Counted from the first letter of the stretch, positions 46,841 through 56,055 are shown. The stretch: DNA of 64,000 bases from Stenotrophomonas raiganjensis (SeqCode) (GCF_030658505.1 NZ_JAUTXR010000189.1:124001-188000); one strand, 5' to 3'. Notes: a model not told the origin generated them from the letters alone. Program-made: numbers and translations.

Positions 46841-47452
46841 ATGCCCCGTGCCCCGCAACGCCTGACCGATCGCAAGCGCGAGGCCATCGTGCGGGCGGCG
46901 GTGGAGGAGTTCCGCGCCTCGGGCTACGAGGCGACCAGCATGGACCGCATCGCCGAGGCGGCCGGGGTCTCCAAGCGCACCGTCTACAACCACTTCCCGA
47001 GCAAGGAAGCGCTGTTCTCGATGATCCTGGAGGAGCTGTGGGAACGCAGCGTCGCCAGCGACGCATTGCCGTACCGGGCTGACCAGCCGCTGCAGGCACA
47101 GCTGCTGCAGTTGCTGGGCCAGAAGCTGGAACTGCTCAGCGATGCCAACTTCATCGACCTGGCGCGGGTCGCGATGGCCGAGATCATCCATTCGCCGGAG
47201 CGCGCGCAGGCCATCGTCTGCCGCATGGGCGAGAAGGAAAGCGGCGAGAGTGCCTGGATCCGCGCGGCGATCGCCGACGGCCGGCTGCGCGAGGTCGACC
47301 CGGAATTTGCCGGCCAGCAACTGCATGGGCTGGTGAAGAGCTTCGCATTCTGGCCACAGGTGACGATGGGGCAGGCACCGCTGGACGCACAGGAGCGCGC
47401 GCGCGTGGCGGAATCGGCGGTGGCGATGTTCCTGGGGTTCTACGCAGTCTAG
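46841..47452 (+). CDS. TetR-family repressor
   Basis: 203 residues from ATG 46841 (MPRAPQRLTDRKREAIVRAA). The HTH is GYEATSMDRIAEAAGVSKRTVYNHFPSKEALF, and the ligand domain is helical, with a TetR_C-type end (AVAMFLGFYAV). It is divergent from the hydrolase gene over paired operators, giving likely autoregulation and control of the neighbour. It converges on and overlaps the EAL gene by four bases. Confidence 0.92.
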   Translation: MPRAPQRLTDRKREAIVRAAVEEFRASGYEATSMDRIAEAAGVSKRTVYNHFPSKEALFSMILEELWERSVASDALPYRADQPLQAQLLQLLGQKLELLSDANFIDLARVAMAEIIHSPERAQAIVCRMGEKESGESAWIRAAIADGRLREVDPEFAGQQLHGLVKSFAFWPQVTMGQAPLDAQERARVAESAVAMFLGFYAV

Positions 47453-49395
47453 CTGGCGGCAAACCGCCGGAATTCCTCCGCAGGTAGCGCCGCCGAATAC
47501 AGGTAGCCTTGGCCGACATCCACGCCCAGCGCTCTCAGCTGCTGTTCCTGCGCCAGGGTCTCGGTGCCCTCGGCCACGACGATCGCACCACAACGATGCG
47601 CGACCTCGACGATGAAGCGCACGATCGACTGCGACTTGGCGTCGGACAGCGTGGCGATCAGCGCCTGCTCGATCTTGACCTCGGCGATGGCCAGCTGCGA
47701 GAGCAGGATCAGCGTCGAATAGCCGGCACCGAAATCATCCAGCGACAGTGACACCTCCGCCGCCAGCAGCTGCACGATGTTGGCATCGACCACATCGCGT
47801 TCGATGATCTCGGTCCACTCGACGATCTCCAGGCGCAGCATCGCGCCAGGCACATCGTGCAATGCCAGCAGTTCCTGCAGGCGCAGGCCGAAGCCGGGCA
47901 GGCGCAGCGATTCGGCCGAGACGTTCACGGCGATCTTCAACGTCGTGCCATCGCGCCGGCATTGCTGCAGGAAATGGATGGCCGACTGCAGCGTGGCCCA
48001 TTCCAGTTCAGCCAGCCGGCCCTGCCGGCGCAGCAGCGAGATCACCCGCATCGGCGCGATCAGCCGGCCTTCGCCATCGCGCATGCGCAGCAGTGCTTCA
48101 GCGCCGACCAGCTGGCGGTCCTGCAGGCGATGCTTGGGTTGGTAGCACAGCGGTGCATCACCCTGCTGCAGCCAGCGTTCAAGCGCGGTTTCAATCAGGG
48201 CGTCGATCTCGCTGTCACGCTGGATCGGATCATCGAAGAACACTACGCCCGACTCGATCGCACTCAGTGCCAGGGTGATCGCCCGGAACGGCAGATGCCC
48301 ATCGTCGGCATCTGTTGGGGGTTTCAGTTCGACCACCGCGCAGCGCACCAGCGGGCGGAAACCCGGCCAGTCCTGGCCGATACGGTCGGCGAGTCCGCAG
48401 GCGAGTTCGGTGACCTGCGGCTGCGTGCGCAGTTCGGACAGCGACAGGTTGCGTACCAGGATCGCCAGCGCGGCGTCGCCGAACTGGTAGATCTCCAGCT
48501 GCGCGGCGGGCAGCGAGGGCAGCAACCGATGTACTTCATCGGTGCTGTCGCGCTGCCACAGGCCGTTGTCCTGCAACGGGCCATAGCGCAGGCGCAGATC
48601 GCGCAGGTTGCCCATCTCGGCCACGATCAGGCAGGCCTTGCCGATGCCGTCGTTGTCGCGCCAGTAGTGCTGCAGGCGCTCACCGAGCGCACGCATGTTG
48701 GGCAGGCCACTGATCGGGTCGACGCGCAGCCAGGCCTGTTCGCGCTGGCGTTGCATATCGATCTGCGCGTCGTTGTAGACCAGCGCGAATACCGCGCCCA
48801 GCATCAGCAGCGAGAGCGGCAGCGCCAGCAGGCGCTGGATCGCCAGCTCTTCCACCGGCAGTTGATCGGCACCGATGATCGCCACGCCCAATGCCAGGCC
48901 GAGCGCCGTCACCGCGATGCGCACGCCCCAGGCCTGCAGGATCATGCGCAGCGAGAGTTCGTTGAGCATGCGCGGGTGCAGGCGCCTGCGCAGCCAGACG
49001 CCCGCCATCATCTGCAGTGCGGCCTCGAGGCCCGCCGGCAGGAAGTACTGGGTACCGGCGAACTGGTAGCGGGCCAGCAGGCTGGCACCCAGGCAGGCCA
49101 GGCCGCCGCGCCAGCCACCCAGCAGGCCACTGACCAGCAGGATGTCGAAGCCGAGGTGCAGCTTGACCACGCCCTGGGTGTAACGGGCCACGAACCAGGC
49201 ATTGAACAGATAGATCAGGCCCAGTGCCACGCCCACGTAAAGGCGGCGGCCTTCGATGGCGTGGCCGGCGCGGCGGGTGGCGATCAGCAGCACGCCGATC
49301 ATGCCGATCACCGCCGTGGCCTGCAGCAGGTACAGCGGCAGGCTGGGCAGGGCGCTGTCCAGGACCTGGGCCGTGACCCTAGAAAGCGCATCCAT
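47449..49395 (-). CDS. Membrane protein with degenerate GGDEF and EAL domain
   Basis: 648 residues. Residues about 15-205 form six to eight membrane helices of the 5TM-LYT sensor type. A GGDEF-like domain follows, but the signature is replaced by YQFGDAALAIL, so diguanylate cyclase activity is unlikely. The EAL domain keeps the key residues: VGAEALLRMRDGEG, IAVNVSAESLRL, LEIVEWTE, LDDFGAGYST, EVKIEQAL, VAEGTET and GQGYLYSAAL. It should be a c-di-GMP phosphodiesterase whose GGDEF part may sense GTP. Overlaps tetR end. Confidence 0.88.
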   Translation of the reverse strand: MDALSRVTAQVLDSALPSLPLYLLQATAVIGMIGVLLIATRRAGHAIEGRRLYVGVALGLIYLFNAWFVARYTQGVVKLHLGFDILLVSGLLGGWRGGLACLGASLLARYQFAGTQYFLPAGLEAALQMMAGVWLRRRLHPRMLNELSLRMILQAWGVRIAVTALGLALGVAIIGADQLPVEELAIQRLLALPLSLLMLGAVFALVYNDAQIDMQRQREQAWLRVDPISGLPNMRALGERLQHYWRDNDGIGKACLIVAEMGNLRDLRLRYGPLQDNGLWQRDSTDEVHRLLPSLPAAQLEIYQFGDAALAILVRNLSLSELRTQPQVTELACGLADRIGQDWPGFRPLVRCAVVELKPPTDADDGHLPFRAITLALSAIESGVVFFDDPIQRDSEIDALIETALERWLQQGDAPLCYQPKHRLQDRQLVGAEALLRMRDGEGRLIAPMRVISLLRRQGRLAELEWATLQSAIHFLQQCRRDGTTLKIAVNVSAESLRLPGFGLRLQELLALHDVPGAMLRLEIVEWTEIIERDVVDANIVQLLAAEVSLSLDDFGAGYSTLILLSQLAIAEVKIEQALIATLSDAKSQSIVRFIVEVAHRCGAIVVAEGTETLAQEQQLRALGVDVGQGYLYSAALPAEEFRRFAAS

Positions 49396-49458
49396 AGCAG
49401 GTTCCCGCCTGTGACCGACGGCCAGTGACGAGCAGGGTAGTCGCAGCAGGGCGCAGGT

Positions 49459-50361
49459 TCAATTGCATCGGTCGCCTTTGGGGAGCAGGTGCTCGGCAAT
49501 GAAATCCACGAACGCGCGCACGCGCGGTTGCTGATGGCGATGGCTGGGCCAGAGCGCCCAGAAGGTGCTTTGCTCGGTGCTCCATGGGTCCAGTACGCTC
49601 AGCAGCGCACCGCGGCCGAGTGCGTCGCGGACGGCGAAATCCGGCAGGCACGCAATGCCATGCCCATCAATGGCCATGTGCAGGATCGTCTCAAGATGGT
49701 TGGCGGTCATGGCCGGAGCCCGTCGCATTTCATGGCCTCCCGCATGCGCCGGTAGTGGCCAGCGTTCGATCAGGCCGGTGCCGGGAAAACGATGGAGAAG
49801 GCATGCGTGGTCGCGCAGCGCGTCCGGGTGCTGTGGCATGCCGTGTCTGTCGAAGTAGGCCGGGGCCCCCACGCAGCGCAGCCGGGTACTGCCGAGGTTG
49901 CGGCCATGCAGCCGGGAGTCGGCGGGGCTGCCTGTGCGGATGACGGCGTCGAAGCCTTCCTCGATGACATCGACAAGGCGGTCGCTGAAATGCAGGTCGA
50001 GTTCGACCGCCGGGAAGCTGCGCGCAAAGGCCGAAAGCGCGGGCAGCATCAGTCCGCTCGCAAGGGGAAGACTGACCTTCAGGCGGCCGCTGGGCGCGGC
50101 CTGGGCGTCGGTCAGCTCACGCTCTGCCGCCGCGACCTCGATCATGATGCGACGGCATCGTTCAAGGAACTGCTCGCCTTCGGCGGTCAGGCTGACACTG
50201 CGGGTATTGCGATTGAGCAGACGGGCGCCCAGGCGCTCCTCCAGCCTGGCGATGGTCTTGCTTGCCGCCGAGGGGCTGATGCCACGCTGTCGGGCTGCCG
50301 CCGCGAAGCTGCGTGCCTCGGCAACCAGAACGAAGAGGCTGAGACCGGCAAAGCTGTCCAT
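49459..50361 (-). CDS. LysR-family transcriptional regulator
   Basis: 300 residues from ATG 50361 (MDSFAGLSLFVLVAEARSFA). The HTH is AAARQRGISPSAASKTIARL, followed by a standard effector domain of the PrtR/AaeR-type subgroup (VIRTGSPADSRLHGRNLG). It is divergent from an MFS exporter, with a palindrome in the 120-bp intergenic region, and is likely to control that exporter. Confidence 0.92.
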   Translation of the reverse strand: MDSFAGLSLFVLVAEARSFAAAARQRGISPSAASKTIARLEERLGARLLNRNTRSVSLTAEGEQFLERCRRIMIEVAAAERELTDAQAAPSGRLKVSLPLASGLMLPALSAFARSFPAVELDLHFSDRLVDVIEEGFDAVIRTGSPADSRLHGRNLGSTRLRCVGAPAYFDRHGMPQHPDALRDHACLLHRFPGTGLIERWPLPAHAGGHEMRRAPAMTANHLETILHMAIDGHGIACLPDFAVRDALGRGALLSVLDPWSTEQSTFWALWPSHRHQQPRVRAFVDFIAEHLLPKGDRCN

Positions 50362-50374
50362 GACGTGGCCATTG

Positions 50375-50390
50375 ATGACGTTCGTGTCAT
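50375..50390. promoter_or_regulatory. Candidate LysR binding site
   Basis: ATGAC-N6-GTCAT, a 16-bp interrupted palindrome between the divergent LysR and MFS genes, containing the T-N11-A spacing of LysR boxes. Confidence 0.5.
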
Positions 50391-50481
50391 TAAAGCACGG
50401 ACACAACGGTGGATTCTTCCGCAATAGCGTCGTCGATAGCATCAATGCGGTGGCGATTGGCCACGCTCGAGTTTCATCGAC

Positions 50482-51993
50482 ATGTCTGTAGCCTCTGCTG
50501 AGACGGCCGGATCATCACGCTTTGGAGTGGTGCTGGCAGGCTGTCTGACGGCGCTCACCATTCCCTTGAGCATTGCCAGCCCCGCCGTGGGCATTCCCGC
50601 CATCCGGGACGCGCTGGGCGGTTCTCCTGCGGCGTTGTCCTGGATCATCAACGCCTACCTGTTGACCTACGGCTGCACCACGCTGGTGGCCGGTGGACTG
50701 GCCGATCTGCATGGCAGGCGCCGGATCTGGATTCTGGGCGGCGCGTTGTTTGCGCTCGTCACCGGCCTGATTCCCTTGATGCCCGATGTGGCGTGGATCA
50801 ATGCCTTGAGACTGCTCCAGGGGATGGCGGCGTCGGCAGCGTTTGCCGGGGCGATGGCATCGTTGGCGCAGGTGTTCGACGGCCCGGCGCGGGCCCGGGT
50901 TTTCAGCCTGATCGGGACGACCTTTGGAGCAGGTGCCGCAGGTGGCCCGTTGCTGGCAGGCGGGTTGATCGATGCGCTGGGCTGGGAATGGGTGTTCTTC
51001 CTGCCCGCATTGCTGGCTGCGCTGACGGTGCCCGTGGTCGCCGTGTCATCCGTCGAATCGAGAAATACCGGTTCGCCTGGCCTGGATTGGCTGGGGGCCG
51101 TCACATTCACGCTGGCCTTGGCTTCGCTCACCTACGCGATGATCCTGCTTCCGGAACGGGGCTCATTGCATCCGCAGACGCTTGCGCTGCTGTTGCTCTC
51201 GGTGGTGTTGCTGGCCGCGTTCATTGCCGTGGAGCGTTCCCATCGGGCACCGCTGCTGGACCTTGGACTGTTCCGCAACCGGCGCTTCATCGGCGTGCAG
51301 ATTCTTGCTGCAGCGCCTGCGTTCTCCTACATCGTCCTGCTGGTCGTGCTGCCGGCCGGCTTCATCGGTGTCGAAGGGCTGCGGCCAACCGAGGCGGGGT
51401 GGGCGATGGCCGCGCTGTCGGGCCCACTGCTTGTGGTTCCACTGGCGTCTGGCTGCCTGCTGCGCCGGATGTCGGCGCGGACGCTGTGCTGCGCGGGCCT
51501 GCTGATCGCAGCGCTGGGCCTGGCATGGCTTGCGCTGCTGGTCCAATGCGCTTCGATGCGCTGGATGCCGATGCTGGTCATCGGGATCGGCATCGGCCTG
51601 CCGTGGGGGATCATGGATGGCCTGGCGGTGAGCGTGGTCGGCAAGGAGCAGGCGGGCATGGCGGCTGGCATCTTCAATGCGATGCGACTGGCCGGCGATG
51701 CCATTGCGCTCGCGCTGGTCGGCATCATGCTCTCAGCCCGTATCGGCGGGCGCGTGGCGGTGGAGGCCGGCGGCATGCCCCGTGCTGCTGCACACCGGCT
51801 GTCCATGGGGGACCTTGAGGGGGTCGCAGGGTCATTGCCCGGCATTCCGGGAACGGTGCTGGCCCAGGCCTACACGGAGGCCGTCCGTGGCCAGCTGCTT
51901 GTCCTGGCGGTGGCGACCGTGGTCTGCGCCATCGTGCTTGGGTACCTGTTGCGCGAAGACGCTGCGCCTGGCCGGGCCAGAGCCGGTCAGTAG
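50482..51993 (+). CDS. MFS drug exporter, 14-TM DHA2 type
   Basis: 503 residues with about 14 membrane segments. Motif A is GGLADLHGRRRIWILGGALF and motif C lies in GTTFGAGAAGGPLLAGGLID. The family (SmvA/QacA type) extrudes cationic or hydrophobic drugs by proton antiport. It is divergent from a LysR regulator and its end overlaps the convergent SDR gene by seven bases. Confidence 0.92.
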   Translation: MSVASAETAGSSRFGVVLAGCLTALTIPLSIASPAVGIPAIRDALGGSPAALSWIINAYLLTYGCTTLVAGGLADLHGRRRIWILGGALFALVTGLIPLMPDVAWINALRLLQGMAASAAFAGAMASLAQVFDGPARARVFSLIGTTFGAGAAGGPLLAGGLIDALGWEWVFFLPALLAALTVPVVAVSSVESRNTGSPGLDWLGAVTFTLALASLTYAMILLPERGSLHPQTLALLLLSVVLLAAFIAVERSHRAPLLDLGLFRNRRFIGVQILAAAPAFSYIVLLVVLPAGFIGVEGLRPTEAGWAMAALSGPLLVVPLASGCLLRRMSARTLCCAGLLIAALGLAWLALLVQCASMRWMPMLVIGIGIGLPWGIMDGLAVSVVGKEQAGMAAGIFNAMRLAGDAIALALVGIMLSARIGGRVAVEAGGMPRAAAHRLSMGDLEGVAGSLPGIPGTVLAQAYTEAVRGQLLVLAVATVVCAIVLGYLLREDAAPGRARAGQ

Positions 51994-52703
51994 CGCGGGT
52001 CGGCGATGGCGGGCAGCACCAGTTCGCGCACGAAGCCGGACGGCGACAGTTGCAGGAGCGCGCGCACCATCGCGACCACGTCGTGCACCGGCACCAGCTC
52101 GCCACCGCCGCGCGCTGCCGCCTGTGCCACGGGAACCGACAGTGCATCGTCGGTATTGAGGTAGCCCAGCTGCAGGCTGGTCACGGCCAGGCGGCGGTCA
52201 CGGAAGCCTTCGCGCAGCGCATCGGCGATGCCGTTGAGTGCGAACTTCGAGGCACCGAAGGCGACTTCCGGGCGACCGCTGCGTGGCATGGCCGAGGTCG
52301 AGCCGGTCAACACCAGCTGTGGGCGCGGCGCGCCCAGCACGCGCGGCAGCAGGCGACGCAGCAGCACCAGGGTCGCCGTGATGTTGACGTCGACCAGTTG
52401 GGTGAGCGCGGCATCGCTTTCGTCGAGGAAGGCGTATTCGTCGCTGAACGCCTTCTCCTCCCAGATGCCGAGGTTGTGGATCAGCACATCGATATCGGCC
52501 GGCGCCTGCGCCGCGATGTGGTCGGCGGCGAGGGCAGGCTGGGCCAGGTCGGCTTCGATCCACTGCAGGGTGACGCCCTCGGGGCATGGGATGTCGCGCG
52601 GGCGAGTGCGCGAGACGCCGACCACGGTATCGCCAGGCTGGCACAGGCCTTCCACGAAGGCCCGACCGAGCCCCCTGCTGGCACCGATGACCATCAATTT
52701 CAT
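51987..52703 (-). CDS. SDR-family protein lacking the catalytic Tyr
   Basis: 238 residues from ATG 52703 (MKLMVIGASRGLGRAFVEGL). The NAD(P) motif is GASRGLG and the Ser is in LTGSTSAMP. The expected YxxxK is FGASK: codon 52257-52259 reads TTC (Phe) where Tyr is usual. It may be a binding or regulatory SDR, or use another residue. The gene is second in a leftward set after the GNAT gene, with which it shares a 28-bp gap. Confidence 0.85.
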   Translation of the reverse strand: MKLMVIGASRGLGRAFVEGLCQPGDTVVGVSRTRPRDIPCPEGVTLQWIEADLAQPALAADHIAAQAPADIDVLIHNLGIWEEKAFSDEYAFLDESDAALTQLVDVNITATLVLLRRLLPRVLGAPRPQLVLTGSTSAMPRSGRPEVAFGASKFALNGIADALREGFRDRRLAVTSLQLGYLNTDDALSVPVAQAAARGGGELVPVHDVVAMVRALLQLSPSGFVRELVLPAIADPRY

Positions 52704-52731
52704 GTTGCTTCCTTGTTGTGCATTGGCGGCC

Positions 52732-53460
52732 TTACCCGGCCGCGAGGATGACGTCCCAGTCGCCGAACGCACGCAGGCCGCTGCGTTCGGCGGTGATGAT
52801 CGAGGCCGTGTTGTCGAGCTGGCAGCGGTACTGCGGCTGCAACCCCGCGGCCCGTGCGGATGCCGCCATTGCCTGCACCAGCTGGCGCGCGTGGCCTCGA
52901 CCACGGGCGTCGGGCAGGGTCAGCACGCCCATGTCGGCAAGCGTCGGGTCAAGGCCCCACGGATACATGCTGCCGGCAGCGACCAGTCGTTCCCCGTCGA
53001 AGGCGCCGAACACCCGCCAATGATCAAGTTCGACCCATGCTGCATCGAGATCCTGTCCACTGGCGCTGTTCTGGAACAGGCCGAACGCGGCTGCGTCGCT
53101 CGGGCCGAGAGGGCGGATGTGTGGCGGGACAGGGCGTTCGGCCAACGCCGCGAGCCTTGCGGCAGGGAAGTGGAAAACGCGGTCGGCGCCATGCGTGCGC
53201 TGGCCGATCTGCTGCACTCGTTGTTGCAGCTGTGCCAGGGTCCAGTGCGGTCGTGCATGCAGTTGCAGGCGTGCTGCCAGGGCAGGCCGCAGCAGTGCGC
53301 GTGCAGGGCCGGCGACCGGCTGCAGCAGCATGCCGTCCTCGCCCTCATCGAAATCATCGCTGCAGGCCAGCTGCAGCCCGGGGTCGTTCTGCAGCGTGCG
53401 CTGGCCGGCGAACAGCCGCTGCCAGAGGGTGTCGATCATCGGCGAGAAGGCATCATCCAT
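52732..53460 (-). CDS. GNAT-family N-acetyltransferase (FR47-like)
   Basis: 242 residues from ATG 53460, with AGGA seven bases upstream; ATG 53490 would overlap the upstream gene by 17 bases. The C-terminal half has the GNAT signature ADMGVLTLPDARGRGHARQL and LDNTASIITAERSGLRAFG, the FR47-like arrangement. The N-terminal half (about 110 residues) is a divergent GNAT-like fold. The acceptor is unknown. It follows the ArsR-rhodanese gene by 13 bp. Confidence 0.85.
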   Translation of the reverse strand: MDDAFSPMIDTLWQRLFAGQRTLQNDPGLQLACSDDFDEGEDGMLLQPVAGPARALLRPALAARLQLHARPHWTLAQLQQRVQQIGQRTHGADRVFHFPAARLAALAERPVPPHIRPLGPSDAAAFGLFQNSASGQDLDAAWVELDHWRVFGAFDGERLVAAGSMYPWGLDPTLADMGVLTLPDARGRGHARQLVQAMAASARAAGLQPQYRCQLDNTASIITAERSGLRAFGDWDVILAAG

Positions 53461-53473
53461 GACAAGATCCTGC

Positions 53474-54148
53474 TCAGTGCGCGGGGACATCCACCCGCAG
53501 GCCGGCCGCTTTCCATTCCGGATAGCCGGCCGCGAGGCGCTGCGCGGTCAGTCCGGCGTCGCGCAGCAGCGTGACCGCCGCGCTTGAAAGCACGCAGTAC
53601 GGCCCGCGGCAGTACGCCACAATGTGGACGTCGCGCGGCAGTTCGTCCATGCGCTCGTGCAGTTCCGTGGCGGGAATGTTCAACGCGCCCGGTAGATGGC
53701 CCAGCGCGAATTCCTCCTTCGGGCGCACGTCGAGCAGCACGACTTCGCTTCGCCGCTCCAGCAGCTGCTCCACGGTCATGCCTTCCAGCGTGTCGCGCCG
53801 GTTCACGCTGTCGGCGATGACGCCCTGCATCTCGCGGCGCTGATGGTCGGCATGGTCGCGCAGTGCCGCCAGCAGGTTGCCCAGCGGGCCATCGCCACTG
53901 CGGTAGAGGATGCGCTTGCCATCGCGCCGGGTCTGTACCAGGCCCGCGCGGCGCAGCTGCTGCAGGTGTTGCGAGGTATTGGCCACGGTCAGGCCGGTCA
54001 GTTCAGCCAGCCGTTCCACTGCACGTTCCCCCTGGGCGGTGTGCTCCAGCAGCGCCAGGCGGTGGGGATGACCCAGGGCCCGGGCGATTTCGGCCAGGGC
54101 CTCCAGCGGCGACGGTGGCAGCTGTGTTGAAACGTTCATGGTTGCCAC
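53474..54148 (-). CDS. ArsR-rhodanese two-domain regulator
   Basis: 224 residues. An ArsR winged HTH (about 10-95; ALGHPHRLALLEH, VANTSQHLQQLRRAGLV) is fused to a rhodanese domain (about 120-215) with VVLLDVRPKEEFALGHLPGA and the active loop AYCRGPYCVLSS. The HTH part has no Cys, so any sulfur or thiol signal would be read by the rhodanese Cys. It is divergent from a DUF2938 gene; an inverted repeat between them is a likely operator. ATG 54139 is an alternative start. Confidence 0.9.
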   Translation of the reverse strand: MATMNVSTQLPPSPLEALAEIARALGHPHRLALLEHTAQGERAVERLAELTGLTVANTSQHLQQLRRAGLVQTRRDGKRILYRSGDGPLGNLLAALRDHADHQRREMQGVIADSVNRRDTLEGMTVEQLLERRSEVVLLDVRPKEEFALGHLPGALNIPATELHERMDELPRDVHIVAYCRGPYCVLSSAAVTLLRDAGLTAQRLAAGYPEWKAAGLRVDVPAH

Positions 54149-54166
54149 GCTAGCATCGCTCTATCA

Positions 54167-54184
54167 TTCAAGCAAATAATTGAA
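54167..54184. promoter_or_regulatory. Operator candidate for the ArsR-rhodanese regulator
   Basis: TTCAA-N8-TTGAA (54167-54171 and 54180-54184) in the 46-bp region between divergent starts. Spacing and AT content suit an ArsR dimer. The right half overlaps the ribosome site (GAAGG) of the DUF2938 gene. Confidence 0.6.
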
Positions 54185-54194
54185 GGTATGCGTC

Positions 54195-54698
54195 ATGAAC
54201 GGATCTTCGGCATTCCTGCTGGATGCGGTAGTGATCGGTGCCGGCGCCACTGTTGTGCTGGACCTGTGGTCGGTACTGCAGCGCCGGGTATTCGGTATTC
54301 CCACACTGGATTTCGGAATGGTCGGCCGCTGGCTGGGCCATCTGCCGAGCGGGCGGTTCCGCCATGAGGCGATCGGCCAGGCCACGCCGGTCCCCGGGGA
54401 ACGTGCACTGGGCTGGTCGGCCCACTATCTGATCGGTGTGGCCTTCGCAGCGGCATTGATCGCCGTTGCCGGGGAGGGCTGGGTACGCGCGCCAACCCTG
54501 TTGCCAGCGCTGGTGTTCGGCATTCTCAGCATCGTCGCGCCGTTCTTCATCATGCAGCCCGGGATGGGCGCGGGCATTGCTGCGTCCAGAACGCCGGCGC
54601 CGGTCAAGGCCCGCCTGCGCAGCCTGCTTGCGCACTCGGTGTTCGGACTTGGCCTGTACCTGAGCGCCTTGCTGCTGGCCACACTCCGCGCTGGATGA
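54195..54698 (+). CDS. DUF2938 membrane protein
   Basis: 167 residues from ATG 54195, with GAAGG eight bases upstream. Four membrane segments are predicted. DUF2938 patterns are visible: GAGATVVLDLWSVLQRRVFG, GWSAHYLIGVAFAAALIAVA and PFFIMQPGMGAGIAASRTP. Function is unknown. Its promoter is shared with the divergent ArsR-rhodanese regulator, the usual partner of this family. Confidence 0.87.
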   Translation: MNGSSAFLLDAVVIGAGATVVLDLWSVLQRRVFGIPTLDFGMVGRWLGHLPSGRFRHEAIGQATPVPGERALGWSAHYLIGVAFAAALIAVAGEGWVRAPTLLPALVFGILSIVAPFFIMQPGMGAGIAASRTPAPVKARLRSLLAHSVFGLGLYLSALLLATLRAG

Positions 54699-54728
54699 GC
54701 GAGAATCCACGAGGACATCAGCACAGGC

Positions 54729-55541
54729 ATGCCACGCATGGACGCACCCCACACGATCACAGGCAGCATGCCCTTGCCGCAGGGCTGGCAGGACGCCCTG
54801 GCCAGCGCACGCCTCGAGCGGCAGTCGATTGGCGTGTCGCGCGCGGATGTCGCGCGCGTGCACCGTCCGGGGCAGGCGGATGCGTTCCTGAAATCGGAAG
54901 TGATCGACGCCTTCAGCGAGCTGGGCGATGAGATCGCCCGCCTGCGCTGGCTGCAGGCGCAGGGTCAGCCGGCGCCGACGGTGATTGCCACCGCCGAAGA
55001 ACGTGGTCGGCGCTGGCTGCTGATGAGTGCGCTGCCTGGCCGTGACCTGGCCTCGTCGCCGGAGCTCGCGCCGAGACAGGTGGCAGAACTGCTGGCTGAC
55101 GCACTGCGTGGCCTGCATGCGGTGCCTGTGGCGAGCTGCCCGTTCGACCAGCGGCTGGCATCGCGCCTGCTGGCCGCACAGGCACGGGTCGAGGCTGGGC
55201 TGGTCGATGCCGATGACTTTGACGACGAGCGGCGCGGCCAGAGCCCGCAGCAGGTTTTCGCCGAGCTGCGCGCTACCCAGCCTGCGCATGAAGACCTGGT
55301 GGTCAGTCATGGCGATGCCTGCCTGCCCAACCTGATGGTGGCTGATGGCCGCTTCAGTGGTTTCATCGACTGTGGCCGGCTGGGTGTGGCCGACCGCTAC
55401 CAGGACCTTGCGCTGGCCGCGCGCAGCCTTGTCTACAACTTCGACAACACACGTTGGGTGGCGCCGCTGTTCAAGCGCTACGGCATGGTTGCCGACGAAC
55501 GACGGCTGGCGTTCTACCGGTTGCTCGACGAGTTCTTCTGA
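54729..55541 (+). CDS. aph(3')-IIc: Aminoglycoside 3'-phosphotransferase, APH(3')-IIc type
   Basis: 270 residues, similar throughout to Tn5 APH(3')-II: EVIDAFSELGDEIARLRWL, then CPFDQRLASRLLAAQ and VEAGLVDADDFDDE, the catalytic loop VVSHGDACLPNLM, then GRFSGFIDCGRLGVADRYQD and the end FYRLLDEFF. It phosphorylates the 3'-OH of kanamycin, neomycin and related drugs. S. maltophilia carries this gene as a resident chromosomal copy. ATG 54738 (MDAPHTITG) is an alternative start. Its 3' end overlaps the convergent DoxX gene by 28 bases. Confidence 0.93.
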   Translation: MPRMDAPHTITGSMPLPQGWQDALASARLERQSIGVSRADVARVHRPGQADAFLKSEVIDAFSELGDEIARLRWLQAQGQPAPTVIATAEERGRRWLLMSALPGRDLASSPELAPRQVAELLADALRGLHAVPVASCPFDQRLASRLLAAQARVEAGLVDADDFDDERRGQSPQQVFAELRATQPAHEDLVVSHGDACLPNLMVADGRFSGFIDCGRLGVADRYQDLALAARSLVYNFDNTRWVAPLFKRYGMVADERRLAFYRLLDEFF

Positions 55542-55939
55542 GCCCGCGCGTGGCTGGCGATGGCCGCGCAGATCAGGCCACCCACCACGCTCAAGTGTTC
55601 CAGCGCGAAGAACAGGGCCAGCTGCTGTTCCGCGCCGTGCTTGGTCCAGAAGGTATGCACGACGACGATGGTCAGCAGCATGAACACTGCCAGCGCGCCG
55701 CTGCCCAGCCAGAGCAGGCGATCAAGCAGCAGGCACAGTGAGCCACCCAACAGCACCACGGCGCTGGCGAGGTTGAACAGGACAGGCGGTTGCAGCCCGG
55801 CCGCCTGCATTTCGGCCACGCTGTTGTCCCACGCCAGCAGCTTGGCCAGGCCCGAGGACAGGAACACCACGGCCAGCAGCAGCCGGGCGAGGAACCACAG
55901 CACGCGGCTGTCGAGCAGGGTGGCGATCATCCGTGGCAT
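55514..55939 (-). CDS. DoxX-like membrane protein
   Basis: 141 residues from ATG 55939, with GGAG eight bases upstream. Four membrane segments; the DoxX pattern is FLARLLLAVVFLSSGLAKL and LLDRLLWLGSGALAVFML, HTFWTKHGAEQQLALFF. The family is linked to redox and sulfur metabolism in some species, but no specific role can be assigned. It converges on the aminoglycoside kinase gene. Confidence 0.85.
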   Translation of the reverse strand: MPRMIATLLDSRVLWFLARLLLAVVFLSSGLAKLLAWDNSVAEMQAAGLQPPVLFNLASAVVLLGGSLCLLLDRLLWLGSGALAVFMLLTIVVVHTFWTKHGAEQQLALFFALEHLSVVGGLICAAIASHARAQKNSSSNR

Positions 55940-56055
55940 GCAGGAACTCCGGGAGGGGATGGGGCAGGCCGCGCAGTATCGGGCCTCAACCGCAGTTGAG
56001 GTCAAGGCTGGCTGAACGAAGACCGGCGCCAGTGTGGCTGCTGTCTTTCAATTGG

